64,000 nt of DNA from Euzebya tangerina. GTDB taxonomy: Bacteria > Actinomycetota > Nitriliruptoria > Euzebyales > Euzebyaceae. Shown here in pieces: positions 1 through 12,996 of this stretch. The stretch lies in contig NZ_PPDK01000003.1 in NCBI RefSeq assembly GCF_003074135.1, positions 186,001 through 250,000 of the forward strand, written 5' to 3'. Made by a program: the position numbers and the translations under genes. The notes beneath the pieces are model-generated. The model saw only the letters and a program-made list of their open reading frames with translations. It was not told the DNA's origin and searched no databases. Each line of letters starts with the position of its first letter. The stretch's first letter is position 1.

Positions 1-473
1 TCGGCATCACCACCCTGTTGGTGTCCCACGCCCTGCACACGCTCGAGGACCCGGCGGAGATCGTGTTGGTCCCGATCATCCGTGGAGGTCTGGGCATGGT
101 CGACGGCGCACTGGCCGCATCCCCCGGCGCGACGGTGGGCCACGTCGGCATCTACCGGGACAGGACCACCGGCGACATCATCGAGTACTACTCACGGGTG
201 CCGGACTTCTCCGGGCAGACCGCGATCATCCTCGACCCGATGGTCGCCAGTGGTGGGACCGCACTCGGGGCAGCCGACGTCCTGGCGTCAGCCGGTTACG
301 AATCGATCTGCGTGGCAACGGTGGTCGCCTCCGAGGCCGGCTGTGGAGTGCTCGACGAGCTTCCGGCGATCTCGCACGTCTTCGTATGTGAGATAGACGC
401 CGAACCGCCAGAGATCGGCACGCTGCGCAACGGACTGGGTGATGCCGGGGCCCGTCTCTACGGCACGGCCTGA
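1..473 (+). CDS. upp: Uracil phosphoribosyltransferase, 5'-truncated by window edge
   Basis: Converts uracil and PRPP to UMP in pyrimidine salvage, in the cytoplasm. The open frame already runs at the first base, so the N-terminal quarter lies outside the window; about 156 of the usual ~208 residues are visible. Family marks are VPIIRGGLGMVDG, the PRPP-binding loop ILDPMVASGGTA and the C-terminal GLGDAGARLYGT, which closely match bacterial Upp. It ends at TGA 471-473 and faces the 3' end of the giant gene on the other strand, with a shared hairpin between them. The TTG at position 18 is only the first start-like codon in the visible part and is not the true start. Confidence 0.95.
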   Translation, partial: GITTLLVSHALHTLEDPAEIVLVPIIRGGLGMVDGALAASPGATVGHVGIYRDRTTGDIIEYYSRVPDFSGQTAIILDPMVASGGTALGAADVLASAGYESICVATVVASEAGCGVLDELPAISHVFVCEIDAEPPEIGTLRNGLGDAGARLYGTA

Positions 474-504
474 CGGCCGACCTGCTCCGGCCGCGCAGCC
501 GCCA

Positions 505-535
505 GGGACCGGCCCCTCTTGGCGGGACCGGTCCC
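505..535. terminator. Bidirectional hairpin between upp and the giant gene
   Basis: Perfect 8-bp inverted repeat GGGACCGG (505-512) and CCGGTCCC (528-535) with a 15-nt loop. It lies between two convergent stop codons, so it can serve both strands. No clear U tract follows on either side. Confidence 0.6.
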
Positions 536-569
536 CTCGGCTCGCGACCCCCGGGGTCAGGTGGTGGGG

Positions 570-3500
570 TCAGGTGGTACCGACGTCGGGGATCACCTCG
601 ATGGCGTTCACCAACGGGTTCTGGGGGCCGGTCCCGTGCTCGAACACGATCGTGACCAGTCCGTCCGCGTCGGTGTCGGTGACGGCGAAGGTCTCCATCC
701 CGCCGACCTGGTGCCCGTACGTGGCCGACAGGTCGAACTCGTCCAGCACCACGACCCCTTCGATGAGGACGTCGAACTGCCGCTCACCTGGATCGTTCGT
801 CCCGGACCAGCCGTTGGCCATGAACAGGTTGACCGTCGCATCACCACCGACCGCCACTGGGATCGCGTAGGTCAGGTCGTCCGGGGCGGCATCATTCGTG
901 CCGTCCCAGCGCTCGGTCTGGAACACGTCCTGGGGGACGTAGGCCGGCAGGCCGGCATCCCGGCCTGCCACCGGGAAGCTGCCCAGGGACGACCCGCTGG
1001 CCACGCTGAGCGTCGGGTGGGCGGGACCGTCATCCGCCTCCCAGTCAGGTCCGAGGTCCGTCGAGGCCACCGTCGGCCCGGCCGCGTTGATGCGGACGGT
1101 CTGCGGCGGCGCCGGGTCGACCAGCGTGACGTCCACGCTGTTCGAGGTCGAGAGCTCGCCCACCGCTCCACCCGTCACGTCGTAGGTGGCGGTGACCTCG
1201 ACGGAGGGCACGTCGCCGGGCGAGCCGGACACTGGCTCGGTGAACCGGCACTCCACCGCGTCGCCGGGCACCAGTGGTGTCCCGCCAGCCGGGCCGCACG
1301 CGGCCAGCACATCCGTGGCCGCACCACCGTCGGCACTGACGTCGAGGGCCGTCAGCGTGGCGTCGGCACTGTTGCTGGACGGGTTCGTGACGGTGGTCAG
1401 GAACGCGACGTCAGCGCCGGGCTCCGCATCGCGGGCCGTGACCAGCTCCACGATCTCGATGCCCTTGACGGCCGGGTTCTCCGACTGCCGCAGGAAGTCC
1501 ACGTCCACCGTGCCGTCGGAGGTCACCAGGATCGGGACCACGAAGCCCACGTCGTGACCGAAGTCGGCCAGCGGTTCGATGCCCGCAGCCCGGGTCGCGC
1601 CATCGACCTGGATGTCGAACACCCTGGGGGTCGTCGGTGTCCCCTCCTGGAAGACCTCGGCGAGGTAGACCCGGACCTCCACCAGCTCACCGGCGGGAAC
1701 GTCGAAGTCGTAGCCCAGCTCGAGGCTCGCGGGGGGGTCCCACCGCTCGAGTTGGAACAGCGCCTCCGGCACACCGGCCGGCACGGCACCGTCGATCGTG
1801 ATCGGGTCGGCCGTCCCGAACGCCTTCTTGTCGGCGTCCGGGAGCGCCGCATAGGCGGGATCCAACTGCGGCGACTGGGTGCCGGTCCCAGCGGTACCAC
1901 CGGCACCGGCCGCCACCTGGTCCTCACCCCACGGCACGCCGCCGTCCGCCGCGGGCAGCTGCGGACCGCCCGCGTTCACGCGGTACAGCGCGTCGCCGTA
2001 GGCGAACAGTTCAACGTCGAGGGGGTCGTTGGTCGCCGGCTCGACCACCGTCACCTGGATCAGCACGGAGTCGCTTCCACCGTTGCCGTCGTCACCGCTG
2101 ATGGTGATGTCGTAGGGGCTGCCAGCCGCATCCCCGGCCTGTGGGCTCAGGGTGAGCTCTCCGGTGGTGTCGTCGAAGGACCCGAACGCCGGTACGTCGT
2201 TGGCCGACAGGGCCACGGTGTCACCGTCCACGTCGCTGGCGGTGACCGTCACGACCGCGGTGTCACCCTCAACGATCGTCGGATTCTCGTCATCCGCAGA
2301 CAGCACCGGGTCGGTGTTGCCGGCCACGACGGGCTCGATGTTGATGAAGTCCCAGGTGGCCGCGAACTCCGGACCAGGCCCGTTGGAGGTCGAGATGATC
2401 CCGACGGCCATGCCGAAGGCGTCCGCGCCATCCAGCCACGCTGCCGGGATCGCCACCGGCGTTCCCAGGTCCGTGATGGTCGTGCCGCCATCGATGGAGA
2501 TACGTGCCTGCACCGTCCCCGCGGCCGGATCGACCTCCAGGTAGAGGTCAACCGCATTGGCGGCAACGAAGTCGCCCGTCACGGCCGTGTCGAACGTCAG
2601 GTCGGTGTCGACGGTGCCGCCGGTCTCCAGCAACACCTGGGTGCGGGCGATGCCGCTACCGCCACCGAAGACCAGCTTCAAGTAGTCGTCCTGGGAGCCG
2701 TTGCCGATGAAGATCCCGTTGGACTGGAAGTTGGTCGGGGTCTGCGAGGTGCCGCCGGTGGTGAAGAAGGGCGACTCCAGCTGTGAGTGGATGATGAACG
2801 GGTCGGTGGACCCGTCGACGTCCACGCCGAACTGGAAGGCGTACTCCTGGGTGTTGGTATCGGTGAATGCATCTCCGGCCGGCACCTGCTCGACCGTCAG
2901 CGCGCCAACCGCTCCACCGGCTGCCAGGTTGCCCTCGTCGAACTGGTCGATCCAGGTGTCGGTCCCGTTGGTCATCAGGCCGGTGAAGCCCAGTCCGAAG
3001 AAGCCGGTCGCCGGATCGTTGTTCTCCAGCGGATAGAGGAGCGGGAGGGTGGCTCCGATGCCATTGGTGGCGTCGATCGCGAATGGATCGACGGTGTCGT
3101 CGACGCCGTCGTTGTCGTCGTCGGGGTCGGTGACGTCGGAGATGAAGTCACCGTCGGCGTCGGTCGGCAGGCTGCCACCGCTGCAGGGGTCGGTCCCTGC
3201 CGCGATCTCGTCCGCATTGCTGAAGCCGTCGTTGTCCTCATCGAGGGCTGGGTCATCGGCACCGGTGCAGTTGCCGCCGGTGGTGCCGTCGTAGTCGCCG
3301 GGCTCGAACACCGTGATGTTGTCCGCGCCGTAGGTGGCGGCCCAGACGGTGCCCGGGAACGGACCGTCATCGCCGAGCGTGGTGACGTCGAGCGGAGTCG
3401 AGCCGAAGCCGCTGAAGATGACCTCGTCAGCGACCGTGTCGGTCCCGGCGGCGTTCAGCTCGTACCGGTTGATGTTGCCGTTGAACGACGCGGTCAGCAG

Positions 3501-6500
3501 GTTGCCCTGCATCCCGCCGCCGAAGTTCGAGGCGGTGTACTCCGCGATCCCGTTGGTCGAGGAGTTGATGATGTCCAGGTAGAGACCGGGGTCGTCGGCC
3601 TGGTAGTCGCACTCGATCGGGTTGTCCGGGAAGTCGGCCAGGGTCAGGCCGGCGGGCAACAGCTCAGAGAAGGTGTGGAACGCCGTCTCGGTCCAGTTCC
3701 CGCCGATCTCTTCGTAGACGTAGACGCCGGCCTCGCTCGGGAACGCGCGGATCGGGGTCGGGTGACCGCCGTAGAAGCCGTCGCCGGTGATGTGGAACAG
3801 CGGGTCGCCGTGCCCTTGGCTGCCGCCCTCGTTGAACTCGTTGGTGCAGTAGTCACCAGCTGCGGCATCGAAGTCGACGCCGGCCTGACCCTCGTGTCCC
3901 TTCAGGGTTCCGGTCGAGTCGTAGATCAGCGGCTGACCACCCCAGTTGGTGTTGGGGCCGTTGTCGGAGGTGTAGAGCTCACCGGATGCGGTGAACACCA
4001 CGTCGTAGGCGTTGCGGTAGCCGGGTGAGTACACCTGGACCGGCTCGCCGGCGTAGGTGATGGCCTGGTTGAGGCCGTTGTTGCCGCCGAAGGGATCGGA
4101 GGTCGAGTCGTCGCGGGACGGATCAACCAGCGTCGGCAGGTTGTACAGGTAGGTCTGACCCTCAGAATCGACCTGGGGGGCCAGCGCGTCCAGCGCGTCG
4201 AGGTCCACGCTGAGCAGTGCCGCGGAGAGGAAGTACTCCGAGGTGCCCGCGAAGTTGTTCGACGGCGCGCCCTTGTTGGCGTGCCCGCCGGACATCACGT
4301 ACAGCGTGTTGGTCGTCGGGTCGAGATCCAGGCCGTTGGTGGCGTGGTTCTCCTCCGACCGTGGCAGACCACGGACCAGCTGGACGTGATCCCAGTCGGT
4401 CCCGTTCCACGTCAGGCGACTGATCACACCGGAGTTGGTGTCGAGCCCCGAGTCGTTGCCGCCACCACCGGCGCCGATGCGCGGGTCGGAGGAGGTCACG
4501 TACAGCACCGGGTTGGCTGCGGTGCCGGCGGTCATCAGACCCGTGACCTGGCGAGTGTTGACGCCGCTGTTCACCGAGCCGTCGTCGTTGTGGTTCACGA
4601 TCTGCTGGACGTCGGTGATCGCCTCGGTCGCGGTCACGTCGTAGTCGTCCGGGCCGTTGCGGACCACGGTGTAGGCGTTGATCAGCCCGTTCTGCTGGCT
4701 GACGTAGAGCCGGTCGTCGGGACCGAACTCGAGCGATGTGGGATTGTTCAGGCTCTCCCCGGCCAGGCCGGAGGAGGAGAATGTCACCGGGATGTCGCTG
4801 GAGCCGATGCCGCCCAGCGCCACCTCGACGGGGGTGTTGGTCCCGTCGTGGACGACGGACAGGGTCGCGCTCTGCGGCCCGGCCGCCGTCGGGGCGAAGG
4901 TCACGCCGATGGTGTCACTGGCACCTGGTGCCAACGTGAGACCACCAGCAGGCAGGTCGGTGCTGAACTCACCGCCGCTGATCTGGGCGTCGGTGATGGT
5001 GATGGCCGGGTCGCCGGTCTCGAAGCCGAGGTTGGTGACCGTCAGGTCCTCGGTTGCCGAGCCGTCGATCAGCACCTGACCGAAGTCGAGGGTTGCCGGG
5101 GCCGCCCCGAGCACGCCCGGGGAGGAGTCGGCCGAGACGACCTCGATGGCGTTGACCAGCGGGTTCTCGACCTCGTTGGAGAAGGCGATGTCGATCGACC
5201 CATCCGAGGTGACGAGGTACTCGAGCATCCCGCCCACCTCGTTGCCGAAGGTGGCCACCAGGTCGAGGTCGTCCTCGACGACGGCGCCGTCGATCGAGAC
5301 GTCGTACACCCGATCTCCGACCGCGCTGGTGCCGGGGAAGCCGTTGCCGAGGAACAGTCGCACAAACACCTGGGTTCCAGCCGGCACGGGGATGCCGTAG
5401 GAGAACCCGGAGTTGCTCCACCGCTCGGTGTCGAAGACCACACCGGGGACGCCCGCTGGCACGGTCGGTCCTGGCTCGACGGCCGCGAAGCCGTTGTTGC
5501 CGTTCGACCCACCGTCGGTGAGGAAGGGGTGCCCGTCAGGGTTGACGTCGGCCTCCCACGCCGGACCGCCGCCGGGGTTCGCCGTCTCGGGACCGCCCGC
5601 GTTGATGCGGGCGAAGACCTGACCGCCGGTCGGTGGCTGGCCGTCGATCTGTCGAACCTCGATGGCCGACACCTTGGCGTTGTCCGCGGTTGATGCGAAG
5701 TCCAGGTTGAGCACGCCATCAGTGACCTGGACCGAGATGGTCTCGATCCGCGCCACGCCGGCCCCGTCCTCGGCGAAGAGGTCGAGGTCGGTCACGATCG
5801 GCTGTCCCTCCGCGGTGGCGGAGAACACCCGGGCGCCGGCCGCACCAGCCGCGTTCGGGGTCGTCGCTGCGCCGAAGTAGATCTCTGCCAGGTGCAGGTC
5901 CACCTCGACGGTGCCGTTCGCAACGGCGAGCTCGTAGGCGAACGGGTTGCCGTAGCGCTCGGTCTGGTACAGCGTCGGGTCGTTCGTGCCGCTGATCGGC
6001 TCGTTCGGCTTCGCGAAGGTCTGGCCGCCGACGAAGCCGGTGTCGGCCGACCACTCGTTGCCCTCGCTGTCGGTGTAGGCCGGTCCACCCGCATTGATGC
6101 GGTGGACCACGGTGACGCCGGCAGTGGAGTCGGTGATCGTCACCGTCGCCTCGTTGGAGACGTTGCCGTCGGTGTCGGCGACGGTGTAGGTGAAGCTGTC
6201 GCCGTCGTTGTCGTCGAAGCCCTGCTCCGCGTTGTAGGTCAGGGCGCCGGCTGCGTCGGGTCCCACGACCGTGCCGCCGGTCGGGCCGCTGGTCACGGTG
6301 ACCGTTGACGGGTCGAGCCCGACGCTTGACGTGTCGTTGGCGAGCACGTCGATGACGGTTGAGGAGCCGGGCTCCGCTGACACCTGGTCATCCACCGCGT
6401 CAGGTGAGGGGTCGAGCGTCGGGTCCAGGTCGAGGACGACGACGTTCGACAGCGGACCGGTGAGCGTCCCCTGGCCGACCACGGCCGCGAAGTAGTTCAG

Positions 6501-9500
6501 ACCCGTGTCGTCGGTGGCCACGCCACCGGTGACCGCGTCGGTCAGCGTGACCGGCACGCTGGCCGTACCCGCGCCGTCCAGGGTCACGTCGATCGTCTGG
6601 ACCGCGATGGCCTTGTTGGCCTCGAAGGGGTCGGGGTCGTAGCTCGGGGTCTGGACGAGGGCGGACTCGAGCCGCAGCAGCCGCACGTCGGTGTCAGCCG
6701 GTCCGGTCACGACGATCGTCTGGGCGGCGTCGGCCACCGCAGCCGCACTGTGAGAGTCCGACAGGTCGGGCTGGGGGGTCAGGGTGACCCCGTCGACGGC
6801 CAGGGTGACCGCGGATCGCGTGTCGCTGGCAGCGGTGACCGACGAGTCGGCCGGGCTGGTCCCGGTCTGGAAGGTCTCCACCACGACGCTTCCGTCGCTG
6901 AAGGCCACGGTGACCGTGCTCCCGGCCAGCTCGAGACCGGAGACGCTGCCCGCGTTGCCGGCGCCGCCCACGTCCTTGATCGAGGTCGGGTCGACGTCGA
7001 CGGCGAAGGCGAAGGTCTCGCCGCTGCCGAAGTCGGTGAACGCGGCCGTCACGGCGTCGAAGCCCTCATCGCCATCGGTGCCGTTGTGCGGCTGGCTGAA
7101 GGGGTCGACGCAGTTGTCGGATGGCACCACGTACCCGGTGGCTGCCACACCTGCGGACGGCTCCAGGCACTTGGCGGTGGCGTCACCCGCCTGACCGACC
7201 GGGTCGAAGACCATGTCAGGCAGGATCGCGGTCGAGAGGTCGTAGGTGACGGACTGGATCGTCTGGCCACCGGTGGAGGTGTTGGTGACCTCGAAGCCGC
7301 CGCCGAAGGTGCTGGCGTCGATGCCACCACCAGGTGCGATGGCCACGTCGGCCGATCCGCCGCTGATCGCCTCCTCCACGACGTTCAGGGTGAACGTCGC
7401 GGTCGCGTCAGGCTCGGCGGTCGGGTCACTGGCCGTCACGGTCACCTCGTAGGTGCCGATGTCGGTCGCGGCCGGGGTCCACTCGATCACGCCCTGGCCC
7501 ACGCCGGGGTTCGGCTGGGTGAACGTTGCACCGAGAGCCGTGATGTCCGGCGTCGAGCTGATCGAGAGGGTGATCGGGTCGCCGTTCGCGTCGGTCGCCG
7601 AGACGGGGATCTGCCCGGCCTGGTCGATGGTCAGGTTCACCGTGCCGATCGGTGCGATCACCGGTGAGGCCGGTGCCGCACTCGGGTCGAGCTCCAGGAT
7701 CACGATGTTGGAGGCGCCGGCGTACCGCGGTGTGTCGGACACCGCCGCGATCAGCTGGTACAGGTCGCCGTTGTTGGCGTCGTGTGTGGTCACTGCGTTC
7801 GGCAGCGCCACCTCGATGGTCGCTGTCCCGGCACCGTCCAGGGTGGCGTCGTAGACGGCGATCGCGTCGGCCCGGTTGGCCTCGAACAGCTCCTTGTCGA
7901 AGCCCTCGGGCTCGTCGTAGCTGGCCTCGACCACCATCAGGCGGACGTCGGCACCTGCGGGTCCCGCGAGCGTGACCTGCTGGGTCGCGTCGGGCACGAC
8001 CGCCGCGGTGGCGCCGCTGGAGAACCCGGTCGGGTTCAGGGTCACCCCGTCGACCGCCAGGTCCAGCGCGCCGGGGACGGCCGCAGCCTGGTCGAGGATC
8101 AGCTGCGAGGCACCGTCACCGACGCCGTTGGCGTCAGCGGCGTCCTGCGCGAACAGCCGTCCGGTCAGGTTGGTCGTGTTCCCGTTCGGGTCGACGAAGG
8201 TCATGGTGACGGTCGAGCCGATCAACTCCAGGCCCGAGATCGCGCCCGAGTTGCCCGTGATCGGGACACCCTGGATGGACGTCGGGTCGTTGTCGACGGA
8301 GAAGCTCAGGGCCTCGCCCGGGTCGAAGTCGTCGAAGGTCAGGTTGAGGACGTCGAACCCGCCTTCGTGCGGGCCGGCGAACATGGAGTTGTCGCAGTTC
8401 GGCGGCGTGCCGCCGTTCGGCTCCTGCAGACCGGTTGCGGTTGCCTGGGCGGCGTCGGGCTCGAAGCACTTGCTGCCGACGTCACCGGCATCGCCATCCG
8501 GGTCGAAGACCACGTCGTTGAAGATCGCCGTGGAGAGGTCCAGGGAGAACGCCGTCAGCTCGACGCCCGGGGTCGAGGTGTTGGTGAACTCGAACGAACC
8601 AGCTGAGAAGGTGCTCGCGTCGATGTCGTTGGAGCCGTCGCTCACGGTCAGCAGCGCACTGGCGCTGCTGGCGATCTCACATCCGGCCTCGTAGTTCTGG
8701 GTCACCTCGGCCGCGGAGAGCGCCGAGTCGTAGATGGCTGTCAGGCACATCGTGCCGAGCCACGGCCGGTCTCCCGATGCCTCGTTCCCGAGGATCAGCG
8801 GCATGGCCGTCCAGTTGGACAGATCGCCGCCGACGGTGGAGGTCTGGACTACCTGCCCGTCCACGTAGATCGTGGTGGCACCACTGGCATCGCGGGTGGC
8901 GACGACGTGGGACAGGTCGGTGCTGGCCGTGCCGGCAGGGGTCGTGGTCGACGGCGTCCCGTTGTCACCGACGGCGGTGCTGCGCAGCCGCAGGTCGAAG
9001 GTGTCGGTCGGCGCATTGCCGAAGGTGCCCTGCCCCAACGTCACGTTCCGGGCGAAGGGCGACTCCGAGAGCGAGACGATCCGGGCCGGACCGCTCTGCG
9101 TGGTGTTCTCGGGGATGATCCACGTCTCGACGGTCACCTCGTTCGACGCCGTGACGGCGTCGGAGACCTTGGTGGCCGGTCCAGCGCTGGCGACGGAGAC
9201 CGAGGCGTTCAGCGCCAGGGCGCCGGGCGTCCAGGTGACGTTTGCCGGATTGTCGATGGTCAGGTCCAGCGGTGAGCCGTTGCCGGAGGTGTCGGCCACG
9301 CCTGCGCCGGCGCCGTCCTCGAACTCGTACAGGACGACCGAGCCATCGACACGCAGGTCCTGCTCGAGGACGGTCCACTCGAACGTCGTCTCATCGAAGT
9401 TGCCACCGGGGTCGGTCGCGGTGACGGTCACGGCGTAGGTGTCGGGGGCTGCGGTGATCTCGCCGGAGATCACACCGGTGCCGGCGTCGATGGCCAAGCC

Positions 9501-12500
9501 GTCCGGCAGGCCCGCGGCAGCGAACTCGATGGTGTCGCCGTCCTCGTCGCTGGCGGTTGCCGTCACCGAGACGACGTCGCCCACCTGGTCCTGCTGATCG
9601 GCGATGCCGTCGATGATCGGGGCGACGTCGACCGCCTGGACGGTCCAGGTGAAGGTGTCGCTGGCCGTACCACCGACGCCGTCGTCGACGGTCACCTCAA
9701 CCGGGTAGACCCCGGCTGACGTCTGGGACAGGTCGCCGGAGATCACACCGGTCTCGCTGTTGATGGACAACGCGTCGGGCAGGCCGGTGGCGCTGAACGC
9801 CAGGGTGTTGTCGTCGACATCATCGGCCTCGACCGGCAGGGCGATGGTCTGGCCCTCGTCGTTGGTCTGGTCGCCGACCGGGGTGATGGTTGGCGGGGAG
9901 TTCTCCGCCAGGACGGTGACGGTGACGGTGGCCTCGCCCGAGAAGTCGCCGTCGTCGTCGGCGATCTGGTAGGTGAAGCTGTCGCTTCCGGGACCACCGG
10001 TTGAGGTGTAGGTGATCTGGCCTCCCGGCGTCACGGTTGTGGTGCCGGCCGACGGCGGGGTCACGACCTGGACGCTGGCGAGGTCCAGGGTGCCGTCGGG
10101 GTCGCTGTCGTTCGCGGCGACATCGATGTCGATGGAGCCACCGGTCACCACCGCGGCGTCATCGTCGACCGCGGTCGGGGGGACGTTCGGGATGGTGATC
10201 GTCCAGGTGAACGAGGTGCTGCCGCTGGCGCCGTCGGGGTCGGTGGCCGTCACGGTGACGGGGTAGGTACCGCCGGCATCGGGTGCCACCGTGCCGGAGA
10301 TCAGACCTGTTGAGTCGATGTCGAGGTCTGCGGGCAGACCGGTTGCGCTGAAGGTGACCGGGTCCCCGTCGGCGTCAGTTGCCGTGGCCGTGAGGGAGAC
10401 GACGTCTCCGGGGTCGTTGGTCTGGTCAGCGATGGGGTCGACGACGGGGCTGGCGTTGTCGTCGGTGGCGCTGCAGCCGTCCTGCCGCAGGGCCAACTCC
10501 GCCTGCGTGTGGACCTCGTCGTAGATGGCGGCGTAGCAGTAGATGCCCAGCCAGGGCCGGTTCGAGCCGGACTCGTTGCCCAGCAGCAGCGGCATCGTCG
10601 AGGCCCAGTTCGCCAGGGATCCACCGGCGTTGCCGGTCGCGACGACGGCGCCGTCGACGAGCAACTCGGTGTTGCCATCAGCATCGCGGGTGAAGGTGAC
10701 GTGCTGCGGGTCGCCGGTGACCGCGTTCGCCGGACTGGTCAGCGACGGGGTCCCGTTGACCGAGGTGGCCGTCGACCGCAGGCGCACGTCCAGGGTGGTC
10801 TGTGGGTCCTTGCTGCGTCCGCCGCCCTGACCGACGGTCAGGTTGCGCGTCGTCGAGGAGTTGGAGATCGACAGGATGCGGGCCGGGCCGAACTGGTTCT
10901 GCGGGACAGCCTGGATGTACAGGTCGACCGTCACCTCGCCGGTGGCGCCGACGGCGTCAGTCACCTTCGTGGCCGCACCGCCGCTGCTGATCGTGGTCGC
11001 GGCGTCGACCGACAGACCACTGGGCAACCACGTCGTGTTCGCCGGCTGCTGGATGGTCAGGTCGAGGGGTGTGCCGACGCCGGAGGAGTCAGCGACCGTG
11101 GTGCCGCTGCCGTCGTCGAAGCGGTACTCGACCACCGGTGAGACGTCGACGGCGAGGATGGTCAGGTCGAACGTCTCGGTGGCCTCACCATCGGTGGGGT
11201 CCGAGGCGGTGATGGTGACCGTGCTGGTGCCGGGCGTTGCCGCGGTCCCCGTGATGAGGCCGCTGCTCGCATCGATCGCCAGGTCGTCGGGCAGGCCAGC
11301 GGCCGCGAAGGTCACCGCATCCCCGTCCGCGTCCGTGGCGACGACCTGCAGCTCGAAGGCTCCGGTGGCGACCTGCTGGCCGGCGATGGGCACGATCGTC
11401 GGTGCGACGTTCACCGGGTTGACCGTGAAGGTGAACGACTCGGTGTCGGTCCCACCCAGCCCGTCGTCAGCGGTCACCTCGACCGGGTAGCTGCCGGCCG
11501 AGGTCTGGGACAGCGTGCCGCTGATGGCCCCGGTGTCCGGGTCGATCGACAGGTCGACGGGCAGACCGGTGGCGCTGAATGCCAGGGGGTCGCTGTTCGG
11601 GTCGCTCGCCGTCACCGCCAACGCGATCTCATCACCCTCGTCGGCGGTCTGGTCGGCGATGGGATCGATGGTCGGGGCGGCGTTGGCCGCACGGACGGTG
11701 ACCGTCACCGTCGCCGTGTTGGAGGTCTCGCCCTCGTCGTCGTCGATGGTGTACGTGAACGTGTCGTCGCCCAGGGCGCCGGTGGAGGTGTAGGTGACCT
11801 CGCCGCCGCCATCGACGCTGACCGTGCCCTCGCTGGGCTGGTCGACGATCGCAATCGATTCGAGGTCGAGCGAGCCATCGCTGTCCACGTCGTTGGCGGC
11901 CACGTCGATGGTCACGGTCTCGTCCTGCACGACGACTGCGTCATCGTCGTTCGCGGTGGGAGGGACATTGACGGTCTCGCAGCCGGCGTCGTAGTTCTGA
12001 TCGACCTCGGCGGCGTTCAGGGCGGAGGCGTACACCGAGACCAGGCAGTAGCGACCCAGCCACGGTCGGCTCCCGCCGACCTCGTTGCCAAGCAGCAACG
12101 GCATGCTGGCCCAGTTGCCCAGGGTTCCACCAGCGGAGCCCACGGCCGCGACGGCGCCGTCGACGTACGTGGTGGTCGTGCCGCTTGCCGCCCGGGTGAA
12201 CACGACGTGCTGCAGGTTGGTCGTCGCGGTGCCCTCGGGGGTCGTCAACGACGGCGTGCCGTTGTTGTTGGTCGCCGTGGTGCGCAGCCGCGTGTCGAAG
12301 ACGGTCGTCGGCTGGCTGCCGAACAGGCCTTGACCGATGGTCAGGTCGCGCTTGGTCGACGACTGGGAGATGGAGAAGATCCTGGCTGGCCCGTCCTGGG
12401 TGGTGTTGGACGGCTCGATCCACAGCTCCACGGTCACCTCCCCCGACCCCTCGATCGCATCGGTCACCTTGTCGGCGTTGCCCGAGGACTGGATCGTGGT

Positions 12501-12797
12501 CGCGGCGTCCACCGTCAGGCCCCCAGGGCCCCAGGTGGTGTTGGCCGGGGCGGCAACGGTCAAGTCAAGCGGTGCACCGATGTCGGAGGAGTCGCCGACT
12601 ACTGAGCCAGTGCCCTCCGTGAAGTCGTACAGCGCGATCGCACCGTCGACTCGCTCAGCTGCGCCGGCGGTCGGGATCGCGGTGGGTAGGACGACGGCGA
12701 TGACGGCGAGGACGGCCACCACGATCGCGGCAAGGCGGACCGAGAAAACTCGTCCGTCGGCGCGCTTCGTGGTCAGGGCCGTAGCGACTGCGTGCAT
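570..12797 (-). CDS. Giant secreted multidomain protein (LamG, Ig-like, malectin, beta-propeller)
   Basis: About 4,075 residues. The chosen start is ATG at 12797, preceded by AAGGA at suitable spacing; the frame stays open upstream to 12950. A signal peptide of ~47 residues ends near TAGAA. Approximate order: LamG-like jelly roll 48-270; cadherin/Ig-like (VANDVD, He_PIG type) 275-545; LamG 553-770; Ig-like modules to ~1140; LamG 1146-1373; an unrecognised ~320-residue module at 1380-1703 and again at 1816-2124; malectin-like (RINAGGP) from ~2230 and ~2394; choice-of-anchor/ASH-like domain 2562-2663; six-bladed sorbosone-dehydrogenase/NHL-like propeller 2683-3166; thrombospondin-type-3 Asp-rich calcium repeats 3186-3240; a further lectin-like sandwich to ~3490; malectin-like from ~3602 and ~3896. 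No sortase motif or C-terminal membrane anchor is visible. Likely a surface or released carbohydrate-binding or adhesion protein (inference). The domain calls are by eye. Confidence 0.85.
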   Translation of the reverse strand: MHAVATALTTKRADGRVFSVRLAAIVVAVLAVIAVVLPTAIPTAGAAERVDGAIALYDFTEGTGSVVGDSSDIGAPLDLTVAAPANTTWGPGGLTVDAATTIQSSGNADKVTDAIEGSGEVTVELWIEPSNTTQDGPARIFSISQSSTKRDLTIGQGLFGSQPTTVFDTRLRTTATNNNGTPSLTTPEGTATTNLQHVVFTRAASGTTTTYVDGAVAAVGSAGGTLGNWASMPLLLGNEVGGSRPWLGRYCLVSVYASALNAAEVDQNYDAGCETVNVPPTANDDDAVVVQDETVTIDVAANDVDSDGSLDLESIAIVDQPSEGTVSVDGGGEVTYTSTGALGDDTFTYTIDDDEGETSNTATVTVTVRAANAAPTIDPIADQTADEGDEIALAVTASDPNSDPLAFSATGLPVDLSIDPDTGAISGTLSQTSAGSYPVEVTADDGLGGTDTESFTFTVNPVNVAPTIVPIAGQQVATGAFELQVVATDADGDAVTFAAAGLPDDLAIDASSGLITGTAATPGTSTVTITASDPTDGEATETFDLTILAVDVSPVVEYRFDDGSGTTVADSSGVGTPLDLTIQQPANTTWLPSGLSVDAATTISSGGAATKVTDAVGATGEVTVDLYIQAVPQNQFGPARILSISNSSTTRNLTVGQGGGRSKDPQTTLDVRLRSTATSVNGTPSLTSPANAVTGDPQHVTFTRDADGNTELLVDGAVVATGNAGGSLANWASTMPLLLGNESGSNRPWLGIYCYAAIYDEVHTQAELALRQDGCSATDDNASPVVDPIADQTNDPGDVVSLTATATDADGDPVTFSATGLPADLDIDSTGLISGTVAPDAGGTYPVTVTATDPDGASGSTSFTWTITIPNVPPTAVDDDAAVVTGGSIDIDVAANDSDPDGTLDLASVQVVTPPSAGTTTVTPGGQITYTSTGGPGSDSFTYQIADDDGDFSGEATVTVTVLAENSPPTITPVGDQTNDEGQTIALPVEADDVDDNTLAFSATGLPDALSINSETGVISGDLSQTSAGVYPVEVTVDDGVGGTASDTFTWTVQAVDVAPIIDGIADQQDQVGDVVSVTATASDEDGDTIEFAAAGLPDGLAIDAGTGVISGEITAAPDTYAVTVTATDPGGNFDETTFEWTVLEQDLRVDGSVVLYEFEDGAGAGVADTSGNGSPLDLTIDNPANVTWTPGALALNASVSVASAGPATKVSDAVTASNEVTVETWIIPENTTQSGPARIVSLSESPFARNVTLGQGTFGNAPTDTFDLRLRSTAVGDNGTPSTTTPAGTASTDLSHVVATRDASGATTIYVDGQVVQTSTVGGDLSNWTAMPLILGNEASGDRPWLGTMCLTAIYDSALSAAEVTQNYEAGCEIASSASALLTVSDGSNDIDASTFSAGSFEFTNTSTPGVELTAFSLDLSTAIFNDVVFDPDGDAGDVGSKCFEPDAAQATATGLQEPNGGTPPNCDNSMFAGPHEGGFDVLNLTFDDFDPGEALSFSVDNDPTSIQGVPITGNSGAISGLELIGSTVTMTFVDPNGNTTNLTGRLFAQDAADANGVGDGASQLILDQAAAVPGALDLAVDGVTLNPTGFSSGATAAVVPDATQQVTLAGPAGADVRLMVVEASYDEPEGFDKELFEANRADAIAVYDATLDGAGTATIEVALPNAVTTHDANNGDLYQLIAAVSDTPRYAGASNIVILELDPSAAPASPVIAPIGTVNLTIDQAGQIPVSATDANGDPITLSISSTPDITALGATFTQPNPGVGQGVIEWTPAATDIGTYEVTVTASDPTAEPDATATFTLNVVEEAISGGSADVAIAPGGGIDASTFGGGFEVTNTSTGGQTIQSVTYDLSTAILPDMVFDPVGQAGDATAKCLEPSAGVAATGYVVPSDNCVDPFSQPHNGTDGDEGFDAVTAAFTDFGSGETFAFAVDVDPTSIKDVGGAGNAGSVSGLELAGSTVTVAFSDGSVVVETFQTGTSPADSSVTAASDTRSAVTLAVDGVTLTPQPDLSDSHSAAAVADAAQTIVVTGPADTDVRLLRLESALVQTPSYDPDPFEANKAIAVQTIDVTLDGAGTASVPVTLTDAVTGGVATDDTGLNYFAAVVGQGTLTGPLSNVVVLDLDPTLDPSPDAVDDQVSAEPGSSTVIDVLANDTSSVGLDPSTVTVTSGPTGGTVVGPDAAGALTYNAEQGFDDNDGDSFTYTVADTDGNVSNEATVTITDSTAGVTVVHRINAGGPAYTDSEGNEWSADTGFVGGQTFAKPNEPISGTNDPTLYQTERYGNPFAYELAVANGTVEVDLHLAEIYFGAATTPNAAGAAGARVFSATAEGQPIVTDLDLFAEDGAGVARIETISVQVTDGVLNLDFASTADNAKVSAIEVRQIDGQPPTGGQVFARINAGGPETANPGGGPAWEADVNPDGHPFLTDGGSNGNNGFAAVEPGPTVPAGVPGVVFDTERWSNSGFSYGIPVPAGTQVFVRLFLGNGFPGTSAVGDRVYDVSIDGAVVEDDLDLVATFGNEVGGMLEYLVTSDGSIDIAFSNEVENPLVNAIEVVSADSSPGVLGAAPATLDFGQVLIDGSATEDLTVTNLGFETGDPAITITDAQISGGEFSTDLPAGGLTLAPGASDTIGVTFAPTAAGPQSATLSVVHDGTNTPVEVALGGIGSSDIPVTFSSSGLAGESLNNPTSLEFGPDDRLYVSQQNGLINAYTVVRNGPDDYDVTATEAITDVQQIVNHNDDGSVNSGVNTRQVTGLMTAGTAANPVLYVTSSDPRIGAGGGGNDSGLDTNSGVISRLTWNGTDWDHVQLVRGLPRSEENHATNGLDLDPTTNTLYVMSGGHANKGAPSNNFAGTSEYFLSAALLSVDLDALDALAPQVDSEGQTYLYNLPTLVDPSRDDSTSDPFGGNNGLNQAITYAGEPVQVYSPGYRNAYDVVFTASGELYTSDNGPNTNWGGQPLIYDSTGTLKGHEGQAGVDFDAAAGDYCTNEFNEGGSQGHGDPLFHITGDGFYGGHPTPIRAFPSEAGVYVYEEIGGNWTETAFHTFSELLPAGLTLADFPDNPIECDYQADDPGLYLDIINSSTNGIAEYTASNFGGGMQGNLLTASFNGNINRYELNAAGTDTVADEVIFSGFGSTPLDVTTLGDDGPFPGTVWAATYGADNITVFEPGDYDGTTGGNCTGADDPALDEDNDGFSNADEIAAGTDPCSGGSLPTDADGDFISDVTDPDDDNDGVDDTVDPFAIDATNGIGATLPLLYPLENNDPATGFFGLGFTGLMTNGTDTWIDQFDEGNLAAGGAVGALTVEQVPAGDAFTDTNTQEYAFQFGVDVDGSTDPFIIHSQLESPFFTTGGTSQTPTNFQSNGIFIGNGSQDDYLKLVFGGGSGIARTQVLLETGGTVDTDLTFDTAVTGDFVAANAVDLYLEVDPAAGTVQARISIDGGTTITDLGTPVAIPAAWLDGADAFGMAVGIISTSNGPGPEFAATWDFINIEPVVAGNTDPVLSADDENPTIVEGDTAVVTVTASDVDGDTVALSANDVPAFGSFDDTTGELTLSPQAGDAAGSPYDITISGDDGNGGSDSVLIQVTVVEPATNDPLDVELFAYGDALYRVNAGGPQLPAADGGVPWGEDQVAAGAGGTAGTGTQSPQLDPAYAALPDADKKAFGTADPITIDGAVPAGVPEALFQLERWDPPASLELGYDFDVPAGELVEVRVYLAEVFQEGTPTTPRVFDIQVDGATRAAGIEPLADFGHDVGFVVPILVTSDGTVDVDFLRQSENPAVKGIEIVELVTARDAEPGADVAFLTTVTNPSSNSADATLTALDVSADGGAATDVLAACGPAGGTPLVPGDAVECRFTEPVSGSPGDVPSVEVTATYDVTGGAVGELSTSNSVDVTLVDPAPPQTVRINAAGPTVASTDLGPDWEADDGPAHPTLSVASGSSLGSFPVAGRDAGLPAYVPQDVFQTERWDGTNDAAPDDLTYAIPVAVGGDATVNLFMANGWSGTNDPGERQFDVLIEGVVVLDEFDLSATYGHQVGGMETFAVTDTDADGLVTIVFEHGTGPQNPLVNAIEVIPDVGTT

Positions 12798-12996
12798 GGT
12801 GAGGGTCCTTGGTTCGAGGGCACAGCTGGCTCGAGCTGATCCCCGAGAGAGCACATGGCCCTTGTCAACAAGTCGCAAAGTGGCGCGCCCGGCGGGACCC
12901 GGTACGCGCTCCCCCAGCCGGGGGTGCCGGCCGCTGGAGGGCGGTTTCACGCTTCGGTGTCAGACCGCCACCGGCCAGGACCTCGAAGGAATCACC
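12798..12996. promoter_or_regulatory. Divergent upstream region of the giant gene and the acyl-CoA synthetase
   Basis: 199 bp between divergent starts. On the minus strand a TTGACA -35-like hexamer occupies 12868-12863, which would leave an untranslated leader for the giant gene; the matching -10 is weak. The right half holds GC-rich hairpins (CCCCC/GGGGG, and GGCGGT/ACCGCC near 12945-12970). On the plus strand GAAGGA at 12985-12990 is the ribosome-binding site of the synthetase. No riboswitch class was recognised. Confidence 0.35.

Noticed and set aside
519-5693. Long plus-strand open frames (519-2786, 2787-4028, 4281-5693)
   Set aside because: They are antisense to the giant gene, Arg/Gly/Val/His-rich without domains, and arise from high-GC codon bias. 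The minus-strand frame is one uninterrupted domain-bearing ORF.
12798-12996. Possible riboswitch upstream of the giant gene
   Set aside because: GC-rich hairpins are present, but none of the conserved cores of c-di-GMP, c-di-AMP, cobalamin or other classes could be matched.
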